The notes: generated by a model from the letters alone, not told the origin. A stretch of DNA of 64,000 bases from Flavicella sp965243265 (GCA_965243265.1 CBDEUL010000005.1:124001-188000); one strand, 5' to 3'; shown: positions 25,500 to 35,984, counted from the stretch's first letter. A program made the numbers and translations.

Positions 25500-26345
25500 T
25501 TAACTTTTCTCTATAAATTCTATTGTTTTATAAAGCACTTTCAAAAACGTTTCTGGCAACTCTGGTTCTTCCCAAGGGTGTTTGGCTCCAAATACATGAT
25601 CTGCTTCTGGAAAAAACAAAAAATCACTATTTACACTCCAAGAATGCAAACTCTTGGCTTCTTCTACAGGAACAGTCGTATCTTCTCCACCATGAACTAT
25701 TAAATGTGGTATTTCAATATTTTTAGCTGCCCTTTGAATATTTAAACGTTCTTTATTTTCTATAAAGTCATTATAGAACTGAATATAATGAGGCATTTGT
25801 TGTTTAGTTCTTGCATTCTCTATATAAGCAACTCCTTCTTTTTTCCAATATGCTAAAGCCTCCCCTTCAGGAAATCTAGCTCCATAGTCAGAAACTGCCG
25901 CCCAAGAAATCAACTTTTTAACCCGAGTATCTTCAGAAGCTTTTAAGGTTACAATACCCCCTCCTCTAGAATGCCCTATCAAAACAATATTATCCGTATC
26001 AATCTCTTCTTCAAAAGATTTATTTTGTGTAACCCAGTCAATAACAGCCTTTAAATCGTCTAATTCTTTCGTGAAATTATTATTTCCAAATGCTTCTAAA
26101 TCTGGAAAATCTATAGGCTGCTCTACCGTACCTCCGTTATGAGAAAAATTGAATTTCACAAAAAACATCTGATTTTCCACCAAAGTCTCTGGCATCTTAT
26201 CAAAAACGCCCCAATCTTTAAATCCTTTATACCCATGACAAAAAATAACCAAAGGCTTTTTTATACGGTTTTCCTTATAATAAACATCTGTTATAATGGG
26301 TTTATCATATTTTCCTTCTACAAGGGTATTTTTTAATATTCTCAT
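25500..26345 (-). CDS. Alpha/beta hydrolase (dienelactone-hydrolase-like)
   Basis: The product (281 residues from the ATG at 26345) has the nucleophile elbow GHSRGGG, an oxyanion region VIFCHGYKGFKDW, an acid in HGGEDTTVPVEEA, and a late His in EADHVFG. It lacks a signal peptide and is cytoplasmic. I prefer 26345 over 26372 because the longer start lies inside the addB gene. The substrate is unknown. It lies 7 bp after addB. Confidence 0.88.
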   Translation of the reverse strand: MRILKNTLVEGKYDKPIITDVYYKENRIKKPLVIFCHGYKGFKDWGVFDKMPETLVENQMFFVKFNFSHNGGTVEQPIDFPDLEAFGNNNFTKELDDLKAVIDWVTQNKSFEEEIDTDNIVLIGHSRGGGIVTLKASEDTRVKKLISWAAVSDYGARFPEGEALAYWKKEGVAYIENARTKQQMPHYIQFYNDFIENKERLNIQRAAKNIEIPHLIVHGGEDTTVPVEEAKSLHSWSVNSDFLFFPEADHVFGAKHPWEEPELPETFLKVLYKTIEFIEKS

Positions 26346-26352
26346 CGAGTAC

Positions 26353-29094
26353 TTACTTATAAGGGTTTTCAATATTTTCTACAAAAGGACGGTCTACATC
26401 AAACAGCTCTTCTATAATATTTTTCACAGCTTCTAAAAATTCTAAAACTCTCTCTTCTGTAACATTAAAATCATTTTTCCTTCCTTCACCAAAATTCATT
26501 CTTAAAAAATTGGATTTCATATTTCTAAACGAAAAAATACCTGATTCTATTGTTGACTCAAAGATACCTTTGTTATTCTGACTGTACAAATACACATACA
26601 ACATTACCTGCAATGCTTTTGTATATTTATAATCTGATGAAATCACAGAAAAATCGTTGATTTTCAACTGATTTGAAACTACTTTTCCTGATTTATAATC
26701 TATAATCCTTAAAACACCATCAAGTTCATCAATTCTATCAACTGTTCCTTTTATTTTAATTGGGAAATCATATTTTTCAAAAGGAACAACAGCCTCTAAC
26801 TTCATTTCTGTTGCTATAATTTTTAATTTTTTCCCTTCTTTCAGAAGCATAAGCTCCATTTTTAAAAACCTGATAATAAAACTTTTAGCTACTTCAAAAA
26901 TCAATTTATTCTTACCGATTGAAAAATCACCATTGTGATAATGTTTCTTAAAATAGAAAATCGTTATTTCATCTATTTTCGAAATCATACTTTCTACATC
27001 TTTCACTTTAAGAAACCTTCCTTGAAAAGGTTTGTAAAAATATTCTAAAGCATCGTGAATAACTGTTCCTAGTGTGTTCGCTGCAACAGTCTCTTCTACC
27101 TCTTCAACTTCATGAATTTTTAAGATATATTGCTTATAATAAACTAATGGGTCTAAAATATATGTAGATAGTGCTGAAGGAGAAAAACCACTTGCCGCAA
27201 TCTGTTTTAGTGTTGTTATCACTTCTGGTGTTTTTTGAATAGAAATGATCTCTTTTGCTTCTGAAGTTACTACTGGCGAAACGCTAAATTTTTTAATTGG
27301 AAATTTATCTATTTCCATTTGAGTCAAAAAACGACTTTTCTCTCCTGACCCATAATCATCTGTCTCTGTATTGTATAACAAGTATACATTTTTTGCTCTT
27401 TGTATCAATCTATAGAAATGATATGAAAAAATAGCATCTTTTTCTTGATATGTCGGTAAACCATACTCTCTCTTTATATCAAAAGGAATAAATGAATTTT
27501 CTGATTTTCCAGCTGGTAAAACCCCTTCATTCATAGAGGTTATAATAACTGTTTCAAAATCTAACACACGTGTTTCTAACATTCCCATCAATTGCAACCC
27601 GCTCAATGGCTCACCTTGAAAAGAAAGTTTTTCTGTCGCTATCAATTGTCCGTAAATTGAAAAAAGAGTTTTAATCTTCGTGATATGCTTGTATCTATTA
27701 TTTAAGCTTTCCAATTGTAAAAAAAGATTGTAATAACGAAACAAACATTCTTTCTCAAACCCCTCAAAATTGTCCTTATTTGAATAAATAACAAGGTGAA
27801 TCCTTTCTATAAAGAAAGTAACGTTATGTGACATACTAAAAAGGCTCATTAATGAAACCTCACCTACCTTTTCAATAATTTCACATAATTTACTTTCAGC
27901 AACAAATACATGATTATTTTTAACCACATATTCCTTTATTACATCTAAATTTTCTATAGATTTTGATAGCTTATATACAAAAGGATGATTCAATAAGCGT
28001 AAAACGTCTTTATGATAAAAAGCACCTACTTCTATTTTATCTAACTTCTCTTGATTTAAATACAAATCGAAAAGTGTTTGAAAAAAACCAGCTATGGGCA
28101 TATCCTTTAAAAAATACCCCATCGTTATATTCAATCTATCTAAATTTGGAGGCAATGAATTTAACGTTAACGACAATAAAGACTCATCTGCCAATACCAA
28201 TGCTGTATTTTCAAAATTCTTTTGTTTAGATAAAATATCACCTACCGATTTTATTTGAGATACATTTTTTGAAGCGGCTATTTCATATATATTCTTTGGT
28301 TCTTTAAAGTTTTCAGAAATAAAATTGAATGGATTCTTTTCGAAGTATTTCCAACTAGTTTTATGTTTCCTTAAAAAAGTACCTGCTTCTTTTCTTGAAT
28401 TTAAATAGTAATCATCAGAATCCCAATAAACCTTCCCAATACCACTATTAAGCAAAGCCTGAAAAATAACTTCTTCTGCCTTATTCAAAGCATTAAAACC
28501 AATCAATAGAAATTTTTTCTCTCCATTATCTGTTATAAATTTATCTATCTTTTGAGAAGCTTTACGATACAATAAGCCTTGATATCCTTTTTTATTCTCA
28601 ATCAGATATTCTTTAAAAAACCTATAATACTTACCTAAATTTTCCATGAAAACAAGGTGGTTCGAAACAAGTTGAGAAGCATTTTTTTCTGAATCTACTT
28701 GCCATTTCTCTATTCTTGAAACATCTTTTAAATAAGAAAACAACCCTTCTGAATCTACCAAGTGCCTATCTACCTCATTAAAGTCTTGCAAGGCCATATT
28801 TCCCCACTGAGTAAATACACTAAAATCATCTTTACCTTTGCATTGATTTTTATAAACTTCATAAAATTCAAATAACAAGGAAACAGTATCAATCTTCACA
28901 AAACCTGAAATTTCTTCTACGAACTTCTCAATACTAACCACCTCAGGAAGAAAAGTAGTATTCGATAATTGCTTTCTAAACTCTTGCTTTAAAAAAACCC
29001 CTGCCCTTTCACTAGGAAGCACACATACTGTATCTGCTAATGGGTAACCTAATTGAAGATGTTCTTGAACAACTTCTGATAAAAATGTTTTCAT
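26353..29094 (-). CDS. PD-(D/E)XK nuclease family protein, AddB-like
   Basis: AddB-type proteins form a helicase-nuclease with AddA that processes double-strand breaks for RecA. The 913-residue protein has a UvrD-like N-terminal half without a strong Walker A and a C-terminal nuclease with TLGTVIHDALEYFYKP and the active pair D799 and K801 in DYKSGK. No four-cysteine iron-sulfur cage is visible. The matching helicase is the gene at 30744, separated from it by ompA, so the two subunits are split in this genome. Confidence 0.87.
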   Translation of the reverse strand: MKTFLSEVVQEHLQLGYPLADTVCVLPSERAGVFLKQEFRKQLSNTTFLPEVVSIEKFVEEISGFVKIDTVSLLFEFYEVYKNQCKGKDDFSVFTQWGNMALQDFNEVDRHLVDSEGLFSYLKDVSRIEKWQVDSEKNASQLVSNHLVFMENLGKYYRFFKEYLIENKKGYQGLLYRKASQKIDKFITDNGEKKFLLIGFNALNKAEEVIFQALLNSGIGKVYWDSDDYYLNSRKEAGTFLRKHKTSWKYFEKNPFNFISENFKEPKNIYEIAASKNVSQIKSVGDILSKQKNFENTALVLADESLLSLTLNSLPPNLDRLNITMGYFLKDMPIAGFFQTLFDLYLNQEKLDKIEVGAFYHKDVLRLLNHPFVYKLSKSIENLDVIKEYVVKNNHVFVAESKLCEIIEKVGEVSLMSLFSMSHNVTFFIERIHLVIYSNKDNFEGFEKECLFRYYNLFLQLESLNNRYKHITKIKTLFSIYGQLIATEKLSFQGEPLSGLQLMGMLETRVLDFETVIITSMNEGVLPAGKSENSFIPFDIKREYGLPTYQEKDAIFSYHFYRLIQRAKNVYLLYNTETDDYGSGEKSRFLTQMEIDKFPIKKFSVSPVVTSEAKEIISIQKTPEVITTLKQIAASGFSPSALSTYILDPLVYYKQYILKIHEVEEVEETVAANTLGTVIHDALEYFYKPFQGRFLKVKDVESMISKIDEITIFYFKKHYHNGDFSIGKNKLIFEVAKSFIIRFLKMELMLLKEGKKLKIIATEMKLEAVVPFEKYDFPIKIKGTVDRIDELDGVLRIIDYKSGKVVSNQLKINDFSVISSDYKYTKALQVMLYVYLYSQNNKGIFESTIESGIFSFRNMKSNFLRMNFGEGRKNDFNVTEERVLEFLEAVKNIIEELFDVDRPFVENIENPYK

Positions 29095-29109
29095 ATTTTT
29101 TTAAAAATA

Positions 29110-29139
29110 AAAAAGCTGCTTCAATTGAAACAGCTTTTT
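29110..29139 (-). terminator. Terminator after ompA
   Basis: AAAAAGCTG and CAGCTTTTT plus TTCAATTGAA inside form one hairpin with a single mismatch, located 28 bases past the ompA stop and before addB. Confidence 0.85.
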
Positions 29140-29166
29140 ATATATTTTATTCTTAAGATTTTCTAA

Positions 29167-30594
29167 CTACTTTTTATCAGCTTTTCTAGCTGCAGCTGTC
29201 TTTTTAGAAACAATCTCTACTCTTCTATTAGCATCTCTACCTGCAGCTGTTTTATTAGATGCTATTGGATTTGCTATTCCAAAACCTTCTGCTTTCAATC
29301 TACCTGAATCAATTCCTTTAGAAACTAAATAATCTTTTACTGCTTCAGCTCTTATTTGTGAGAATTTTAAATTTTGTTCTGCTGATCCTGAATTATCAGT
29401 ATACCCATTAATTAAAAATTTAACTCCAGGAAACTGTTTCATTATAACAACAACCCCATCAAGATTACTTGTTACTCCTGGCTGGAATGTAGCTTTTCCT
29501 GAATTAAAATTAACAGATTTTGCAAATTTCCCTAATTCTTTTATCGCTTTAGCTGTTAATTCTGGACATCCCTGATTTTCCACAACTCCAACAGTTTCTG
29601 GACATTTATCATCTTTATCCAAAATACCATCTCCATCTGTATCTGGCCATGGACAACCTTTATTCTCTCTTGGTCCAGCTTCTTGTGGACAAGCATCCTT
29701 TGAATCAATTACACCATCTCCATCAGCATCTGGACATCCTTTATTTTCTTTTGGACCTGCCACTTCTGGACATCTGTCTTCTCCATCTGGTACTCCATCA
29801 CCATCTGTATCTGGACATCCATTAAATTCAGCAACTCCTGCTGTATCTGGACACGCATCATCTGCATCAACAATCCCATCTCCATCTGAATCTGGACAGC
29901 CGTTAAACTCTTTTGTTCCTGGAACTTCTGGACAAGCATCTGAATTATCATACACACCATCTCCATCTGTATCAACTCCTCCAAATTTGAAAGCTAAACC
30001 AATTGAATGTTGAAAGTGTACTGATGAAGTAAGTAAATCAGGGTTTCCTGCTGATAAACCTTTACCCCAAATTCCTCCTTGTTTATAAGACGTTTGGAAA
30101 TTCAATCCTATATTATCATTGAACCAAGTATTAAAACCAAATGTAGGGCTTACAATAAAATCGGACCCTGCATCTAACCAAGCATACCCTAACCCTAATT
30201 GCACATAAGGGTCAAACCATCCTGTCTCTCCAATAAAATTTAAAGAGTTTAAATCATATCTAACACCTGCGTCAATAGAGAAATAACCAAAGTCTTCTGC
30301 TCCTACTCCTGGTGTTTTTGTGATTTTATTTAAAGATCCAGCCAATTCAGCACTAAATCCTTTATCAATATATCTAGACACAGATATTCTTGAAATTGCA
30401 GGAATCACATTCCAATCATCTGCATCAAAATAATCTTCGAACATTCCTCCGATATCAGAAGGTCCAGCAGAACTAAAATCTACTGCATTTACTCCTAAAT
30501 TCAACATCCAAACATTGTCTGCATCTTGGGCATTGATATTACCTATACCAACAAAAAGTAATGCTGCAATAAAGGCTCTTTTTAAATTTTTCAT
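29167..30594 (-). CDS. OmpA family outer-membrane protein with five TSP3 repeats
   Basis: The 475-residue protein has a signal peptide (about 1-22, ending INAQ), an N-terminal beta-barrel (about 23-206), and five thrombospondin type 3 calcium-binding repeats (about 207-345) of the form DTDGDGVYDNSDACP, each ending in a GCP. The C-terminal OmpA peptidoglycan-binding domain has NGYTDNSGSAEQNLKFSQIRA. It should tie the outer membrane to the cell wall. Its barrel is related to the shorter protein at 38483. A terminator follows, so it is monocistronic although it lies between addA and addB. Confidence 0.94.
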   Translation of the reverse strand: MKNLKRAFIAALLFVGIGNINAQDADNVWMLNLGVNAVDFSSAGPSDIGGMFEDYFDADDWNVIPAISRISVSRYIDKGFSAELAGSLNKITKTPGVGAEDFGYFSIDAGVRYDLNSLNFIGETGWFDPYVQLGLGYAWLDAGSDFIVSPTFGFNTWFNDNIGLNFQTSYKQGGIWGKGLSAGNPDLLTSSVHFQHSIGLAFKFGGVDTDGDGVYDNSDACPEVPGTKEFNGCPDSDGDGIVDADDACPDTAGVAEFNGCPDTDGDGVPDGEDRCPEVAGPKENKGCPDADGDGVIDSKDACPQEAGPRENKGCPWPDTDGDGILDKDDKCPETVGVVENQGCPELTAKAIKELGKFAKSVNFNSGKATFQPGVTSNLDGVVVIMKQFPGVKFLINGYTDNSGSAEQNLKFSQIRAEAVKDYLVSKGIDSGRLKAEGFGIANPIASNKTAAGRDANRRVEIVSKKTAAARKADKK

Positions 30595-30743
30595 TTTAAG
30601 GTCTATTAAGTTTAATTTTTTTAAAACAAAGAGTTAGTCAGTCTCCTTATAAACAAACCAAATCTACAAAAAAATATCAATTCTTAACCTTTTTTTAGGA
30701 AATTCTAATTTTTTATTCTTTATTATAAAAGGATTTTTAAATC

Positions 30744-33700
30744 TTAAAACACCTCAACAAACACTTCTTCGTCAACATAAACCAATAATTTTAATTCAAT
30801 CTCGAATCCCATTTCTTGGATTATTGCTGCATAACCTTCTATTTGTTTTTTATGTCCTTCTAACTTACCTCCCGTTTTATAATCAATTACCACTACTCTA
30901 TTTCCATAAAAATTTAACCTATCAGGTATCAATACATCTCCTTTTTTGGTTAAAATTTCACGCTCAGTAAAGACTCCTTTTGATCTTGCAAAATATTTTT
31001 TAAGTTGATCATGTCTAACTATAGCTTCTAAAACTTTTTTATACTCTTTTTTTACTGAACTAGATATCATTCCGCTAAGTAAGTATTCATTTAGTACCTT
31101 ATCAACATCATTAAATGTTATGATTTTAGACATCATTTCATGAATTATCACTCCATAGCTAATAGACTCTGATTGTGAGGTACCCCAAAGTTCTGAAGCA
31201 TTTGAAACTATTTGAATTTCATGGCTATCCCATGTAGTTGATACAAATGAGTTTTGAAGCGGTTTTACTTCTCCTTCGGCAACCTCCTCTTCCTCCCTTC
31301 TTTTACAATCTCCAAAAGTATAGGTTCTTTTTTCTGAGTTCCAAGAGTTTTCTCCCTCCAAACTCTTTAAAAAGTTAACAAACATTCCTGAATAATAATT
31401 CGTTTTTTCACTTGCTGTTTTTTTGTCTAAATTCAATTCTGTTATTAAATACAATTGCTCTACTGGTCTGGTTAAAGCAACATATAATAGATTGAAATTA
31501 TCCAAAGCGAGCTCTTCTTTTCTTTTTGTTATCAACCCATTCCCATATTCTCCTATATGACTCAGTTTTTCTGTACACGAAACCAAAGAAGTTGGAAATC
31601 CTTGATAAACGTCTTCTTCCAAATCAGCATACCATACTTTAGGATTTATCTCGTAATAGACATCCAAATCACAAGGAAAGATCACAATCGGAAATTCTAA
31701 CCCTTTTGATTTATGAACCGTCATAATTCTTACAGCATCTATTCCTTCTGCTACTGCAATACTTAGGTTTTCTTTTTTTTGTTCCCATAATTCTAAAAAG
31801 GCCTGTAATTCACTGTGTTTTTTTCTTTGATATTCTAAAGAAAAGTCTAGAAAGGCTTGTACATATGCATCAGAAACTTCAATCAAATTAAAAGCTCTTA
31901 TAAGCATTTCAATACTTTCATAAAAAGGAAGTTTTAGAAAAATATCTAACTCAAATAAAAAACCATACTTTTGAAATGCATCAAAAAATGCTTCTACATC
32001 AAGATCTATAAATTCTTTATAAAAAAAATGTTTCCCTTTTTCTAAACCTAATCTTCCGTACAGAAAGAATAGAAGGTTTAATTTTGAATCTTTATTTCTT
32101 GGGTTTTGAATATACGTAAGTGCATCTACAATAAATTGTACCTTATCACTATTTTGTAGAAGTAATGTTTCTGAGGAAATAATGGGTATTTTATTTTCCG
32201 ACAAAAAATTAGCGATTGCTATTCCTTCTTTCTTTTTACGAACCAAAATACAGATATCTGATTTCTTCGTTTCAGGAGTTAATTTTAAAATAGTCTCTAA
32301 AACCTTTTCTGCATAACGCTCTTGTTTTTCTTCCGAAGTCTGTTTTTCAAACGACAAAAAATCTAACTGGACAAAGCCTCCTTCTTTAGAATTTACTTCT
32401 TGGTTATTCCCTCGAAAATACATTTGATTGTATCTATCATTTTCTAAAAACTTTGAAACATGTTTGAAAAAAGAATTGTTAAACCTTATAACTTCACTGT
32501 AACTTCTGTAATTCACTTCTAAGTTTAACGCTTCTTTAGGTACATAAAAAGGGTTTGAATTTTCTGATAACTCTTCTTCACTTGAAAGATTTATAAACTG
32601 TTCTGCCTTACCTCCTCTCCATCTATAAATAGCTTGTTTTGCATCTCCTACAAGCATTAAACTTCCTTTTTCTTGAGACAGTGCATTGCCTATAAGTGGT
32701 ATTAAATTTTGCCACTGCAATTGAGAAGTATCTTGCATTTCATCTATAAAGTAATGCTGGTACTTTTCTCCCAATCTTTCATAAATAAAAGGAGCTGGTT
32801 CATCTATTATTTTATTACTAATCACTTGATTAAATTCAGCATTTAATCGAATATTATTTTGTTCTTTTATTTGTTCTAATTCTGTATATATCTTATTTAA
32901 AACACCTAACGGAGTTAAACTTTTACAAACTAGATCTATCAATACTATTTTTGAATATTCATTCGTATACAATGTTTCTGCTTCGTAATACAATGCTATC
33001 AGCTTTTCTGAAACAGCATCAATTGCATTTTTTACAGTAGCTGATTTCGATTTTGAATACAAAACACCTTCTGAAATTGTTCTATCTAGGTCTCCATCAA
33101 ACTTTATGTCGTTGTATTTTATTGTCTTAATATTGCCTAGCTTTTTAAAAAAATTAGGCAAATAAGATCTAAAAAAGTCATTGTGTTTTAACCCTGTACT
33201 TTCTATAATCTCTAATCCCTCGTTCCCTTTTTCTATAAATTTTTGAGCGATTGTATTTTTTCTTTTTATCAAAGACTTATTTAACTCCGTAAAATCTTTC
33301 AGTGATTTACTTTTTAGTTTATCAAACTCTGCTACATCACCTTCATTTAAAAGAATTGTTGCTATTTCATTTAGTTCTTTTGAAATATCCCATGCTTTAT
33401 CTTCTTCTATTTTCTCTAAAGAAAACGCTATCAAAATTTCTGTAAGTTCTTTATCTACTCCTATTTTAGAAACCAAAACATCTACTGCTTCCCGTATCAA
33501 ATTTTTACCATCCATTTCAACTTCAAAATTAAGTGGAAGCCCTAAATCATAAGAAAAAGTTCTTATTAATTTATAGGTAAAGCTATCAATAGTAGTAATA
33601 TTAAAAGCTGAATAATTTTGTAGAATACTGTCTAAAACCTTTTGAGACTTTTCTCGCAAAACCTGTTTTTTAAGATTTGCCTCTTTACTCAATAACAAAA

Positions 33701-33923
33701 ACATATCATTCTCTTCTCCATTAGAGAAATCTCTCAGGTTTTTTAAAACACGCTCTTTCATTTCGGCAGCAGCTTTATTTGTAAAAGTTATCGCCAAAAT
33801 TTTTTGAAACGCATATACACTCTCTGAGGTCAATAAAATTTTCAAATACTCTTTTACCAAAGTAAATGTTTTACCACTTCCTGCAGAGGCATTGTAAACC
33901 TGAAAAGACGATTCTTTACTCAT
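30744..33923 (-). CDS. UvrD-type helicase-nuclease, AddA/RecB-like
   Basis: The 1059-residue protein has Walker A ASAGSGKT at 12-19, the helicase motif YFIDEMQDTSQLQW, the motif LMLVGDAKQAIYRWRGG, and motif VI LLYVALTRPVEQLYL. A C-terminal PD-(D/E)XK nuclease has D1014 and K1016 in IDYKTGG. It is the helicase partner for the AddB-like protein, with ompA lying between the two genes. The terminator upstream of its ATG suggests its own promoter, which I could not pick out. Confidence 0.92.
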   Translation of the reverse strand: MSKESSFQVYNASAGSGKTFTLVKEYLKILLTSESVYAFQKILAITFTNKAAAEMKERVLKNLRDFSNGEENDMFLLLSKEANLKKQVLREKSQKVLDSILQNYSAFNITTIDSFTYKLIRTFSYDLGLPLNFEVEMDGKNLIREAVDVLVSKIGVDKELTEILIAFSLEKIEEDKAWDISKELNEIATILLNEGDVAEFDKLKSKSLKDFTELNKSLIKRKNTIAQKFIEKGNEGLEIIESTGLKHNDFFRSYLPNFFKKLGNIKTIKYNDIKFDGDLDRTISEGVLYSKSKSATVKNAIDAVSEKLIALYYEAETLYTNEYSKIVLIDLVCKSLTPLGVLNKIYTELEQIKEQNNIRLNAEFNQVISNKIIDEPAPFIYERLGEKYQHYFIDEMQDTSQLQWQNLIPLIGNALSQEKGSLMLVGDAKQAIYRWRGGKAEQFINLSSEEELSENSNPFYVPKEALNLEVNYRSYSEVIRFNNSFFKHVSKFLENDRYNQMYFRGNNQEVNSKEGGFVQLDFLSFEKQTSEEKQERYAEKVLETILKLTPETKKSDICILVRKKKEGIAIANFLSENKIPIISSETLLLQNSDKVQFIVDALTYIQNPRNKDSKLNLLFFLYGRLGLEKGKHFFYKEFIDLDVEAFFDAFQKYGFLFELDIFLKLPFYESIEMLIRAFNLIEVSDAYVQAFLDFSLEYQRKKHSELQAFLELWEQKKENLSIAVAEGIDAVRIMTVHKSKGLEFPIVIFPCDLDVYYEINPKVWYADLEEDVYQGFPTSLVSCTEKLSHIGEYGNGLITKRKEELALDNFNLLYVALTRPVEQLYLITELNLDKKTASEKTNYYSGMFVNFLKSLEGENSWNSEKRTYTFGDCKRREEEEVAEGEVKPLQNSFVSTTWDSHEIQIVSNASELWGTSQSESISYGVIIHEMMSKIITFNDVDKVLNEYLLSGMISSSVKKEYKKVLEAIVRHDQLKKYFARSKGVFTEREILTKKGDVLIPDRLNFYGNRVVVIDYKTGGKLEGHKKQIEGYAAIIQEMGFEIELKLLVYVDEEVFVEVF

Positions 33924-33942
33924 AAAACACGCTTATAATCCA

Positions 33943-33973
33943 TAAAAAAACCGAATTCAAAAATGAATTCGGT
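33943..33973 (-). terminator. Terminator after the TerB-like gene
   Basis: ACCGAATTCA pairs with TGAATTCGGT around a four-base loop; on the minus strand the stem is followed by seven T. It lies between the TerB-like stop and the addA start. Confidence 0.9.
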
Positions 33974-34001
33974 AGCTAAAATTACTTTATTTCTTCAACT
34001 A

Positions 34002-34430
34002 TTACAGTATTTTTTTCATTTCATCTATAAAATCGTCTAAATCCATATTATCATGAACAAAACCTATAGCCTTGGTTGAAATTCTCTTTACAATTTCTTT
34101 TGGAAAACCTAAGCCTACAGCTATCTTAACCAATAAGTTGTATTCTTCTTCTTTTACCTCTCCATCTGCCAAAACAAGAGAAACCAAATTGTACAACCTT
34201 TCCAATCGAGCATTTAAATTTGCTGGAGGGTTTATTGGAAAACTATTAGGAGACTCTAAGACTTTTCGATAATTAGCATCACTAATTTGTAATTTCTTTT
34301 TAAGTCTACTTATAACAACTTGCTCATTTTCACTAATTACGTTGTCAGACATTGCCAACTTTACGATGTTACCGAAATGACCTAAATTTCTTTTTTGAGC
34401 CCCACTTGAGTACATATCTGGTATTGCCAT
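34002..34430 (-). CDS. TerB-like domain protein
   Basis: The 142-residue protein is all-helical with two related halves, containing GNIVKLAMSDNVISENEQ and LVSLVLADGEVKEEEYNLL. This acidic D/E repeat pattern is typical of the TerB family. Solo TerB proteins are common in Bacteroidota and are thought to bind metal or act at the membrane; this one has no membrane segment. There are no other ter genes, so tellurite resistance should not be inferred. It is monocistronic, with a terminator after it. Confidence 0.8.
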   Translation of the reverse strand: MAIPDMYSSGAQKRNLGHFGNIVKLAMSDNVISENEQVVISRLKKKLQISDANYRKVLESPNSFPINPPANLNARLERLYNLVSLVLADGEVKEEEYNLLVKIAVGLGFPKEIVKRISTKAIGFVHDNMDLDDFIDEMKKIL

Positions 34431-34492
34431 ATTTTTATATTTAAAATTTCTTCTTAAATATAATTATTTTAAGAAGAAAAGTCAACTAAAAA

Positions 34493-35311
34493 TTACCCCA
34501 AAGCAACATCCATACTCATCATTATTATAAAACCTGCTATGAATCCCATCGTAGCAATATCTGTATATTTATCCTGTTGTGTTTCTGGAACTACTTCTTC
34601 AATAACAACAAAAATCATTGCTCCCGCTGCAAACGCCAATGCATATGGCAATATTGGCTCAAAAGACAAAACTGCCCAAGCACCTAAAACACCTGCCACA
34701 GGCTCTACTATTGCTGATAATTGACCATACCAAAAACTTTTTCTTCTACTTACTCCCTGTCTTCTAAGTGGCATTGCTACTGCAAACCCTTCTGGAAAAT
34801 TTTGCAATCCTATTCCTATAGCCAAAGCTACAGCTCCACCAATAGTAGCTCCATCAAAACCTGCTGCTACACCTCCAAACAAAACACCCACTGCCAAACC
34901 TTCTGGAATATTATGTAATGTAATTGCCAAAACTAACAATGTTGTTTTATGCCAAGGTGTTTTTATACCTTCTGCCTCTTTAAAGTTTATATGAATATGT
35001 GGCAATACTTTGTCTAAACCAAACAAAAAGAGCGCTCCAAAGAAAAAACCAATTGCCGCGGGCATTACTTTTACAAAGCCTTCCCCTTCACTCATATCAA
35101 TAGCTGGAGCTAACAAACTCCAAAAACTTGCTGCTACCATCACTCCACCAGTAAACCCTAACATTCCGTCTAAAACAGCTCTATTCATACTCTTAAAAAA
35201 GAAAACTAAAGACGCTCCCAAACCTGTTAAAACCCAAGTAAACAACGTTGCATATAACGCTGCCAAAATAGGGTCTATTCCTTCTAAATACTGTACTACC
35301 TGATCAATCAT
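34493..35311 (-). CDS. ZIP family metal transporter
   Basis: The 272-residue inner-membrane protein has about eight hydrophobic segments and the two ZIP signatures HNIPEGLAVGVLFG and QNFPEGFAVAMPLRR, the metal-path helices IV and V. It should bring Zn, Mn or Fe into the cytoplasm. Its ATG overlaps the end of the DtxR-type regulator gene by 8 bp, so the pair is one unit. The regulator probably represses both when metal is plentiful. Confidence 0.93.
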   Translation of the reverse strand: MIDQVVQYLEGIDPILAALYATLFTWVLTGLGASLVFFFKSMNRAVLDGMLGFTGGVMVAASFWSLLAPAIDMSEGEGFVKVMPAAIGFFFGALFLFGLDKVLPHIHINFKEAEGIKTPWHKTTLLVLAITLHNIPEGLAVGVLFGGVAAGFDGATIGGAVALAIGIGLQNFPEGFAVAMPLRRQGVSRRKSFWYGQLSAIVEPVAGVLGAWAVLSFEPILPYALAFAAGAMIFVVIEEVVPETQQDKYTDIATMGFIAGFIIMMSMDVALG

Positions 35312-35978
35312 TTTGTTCTTTTTTTACAAATAAATTTTTTGATATTTGAATAGAAACAGAAAAACGTTCTTGTCCTATTTCTATAGCCATAGAGTTATCA
35401 AATTCCTCTTTACCTACAACACTAATTACACTTCCTAATTTAATTTTAGACTTATCTAAATACTTCAAAAAAGTAGATGAAGAATCTTTTACTCCAACAA
35501 CCACACACCTTTCTCCAATAGCCACAGAAGATAACATTACATCTGTATGATGTGTAACATTACCTTGTTCATCTGGAATTGGATCTCCATGCGGATCGTG
35601 TGTTGGAAACTCTAAAAAGGTATCTAATCGTTGAATTAATTTAGGCGATTTTACATGTTCCAATTGTTCTGCAACTTCATGTACCTCATCCCAACTAAAA
35701 TCTAAATGTTTTACAAGAAAAACCTCCCATAAGCGGTGTTTTCTAATAACCCTCACCGCAACTTCTTTTCCTTTCTTGGTCAAAGAAACTCCTTGATATT
35801 TCTTATAATCTGCCAAACCTTTCTCCGATAACTTCTTTATCATGTCAGTTACCGATGACGCTTTTGTCTTTAATTTTTCAGCAATAGCATTTGTACTCAC
35901 TTGTTTTTCAACACCCAGTGAAATACTATAAATAGCCTTTAAATAATTTTCTTCTGTTTGAGATAAATCCAAAATCAT
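35304..35978 (-). CDS. DtxR/MntR-type metal-dependent repressor with FeoA-like tail
   Basis: The 224-residue protein has the DtxR N-terminal winged helix (TEENYLKAIYSIS, then SSVTDMIKKLSEKGLADY), a dimerisation region with HRLWEVFLVKHLDFSWDEVH, and a C-terminal FeoA/SH3-like domain (SVAIGERCVVVGV). I choose the ATG at 35978, not 35999, because the promoter box at 35985-35992 would place the transcript start after 35999. It is co-transcribed with a ZIP gene and diverges from a TonB receptor, with a palindrome between them. The metal is probably Mn, Fe or Zn; sequence alone does not decide. Confidence 0.9.
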   Translation of the reverse strand: MILDLSQTEENYLKAIYSISLGVEKQVSTNAIAEKLKTKASSVTDMIKKLSEKGLADYKKYQGVSLTKKGKEVAVRVIRKHRLWEVFLVKHLDFSWDEVHEVAEQLEHVKSPKLIQRLDTFLEFPTHDPHGDPIPDEQGNVTHHTDVMLSSVAIGERCVVVGVKDSSSTFLKYLDKSKIKLGSVISVVGKEEFDNSMAIEIGQERFSVSIQISKNLFVKKEQND

Positions 35979-35984
35979 ATTATG

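Noticed and set aside
34002..34430. Tellurite-resistance system
   Set aside because: Only a solitary TerB-like domain is present; no terC, terD or terZ relatives are nearby.
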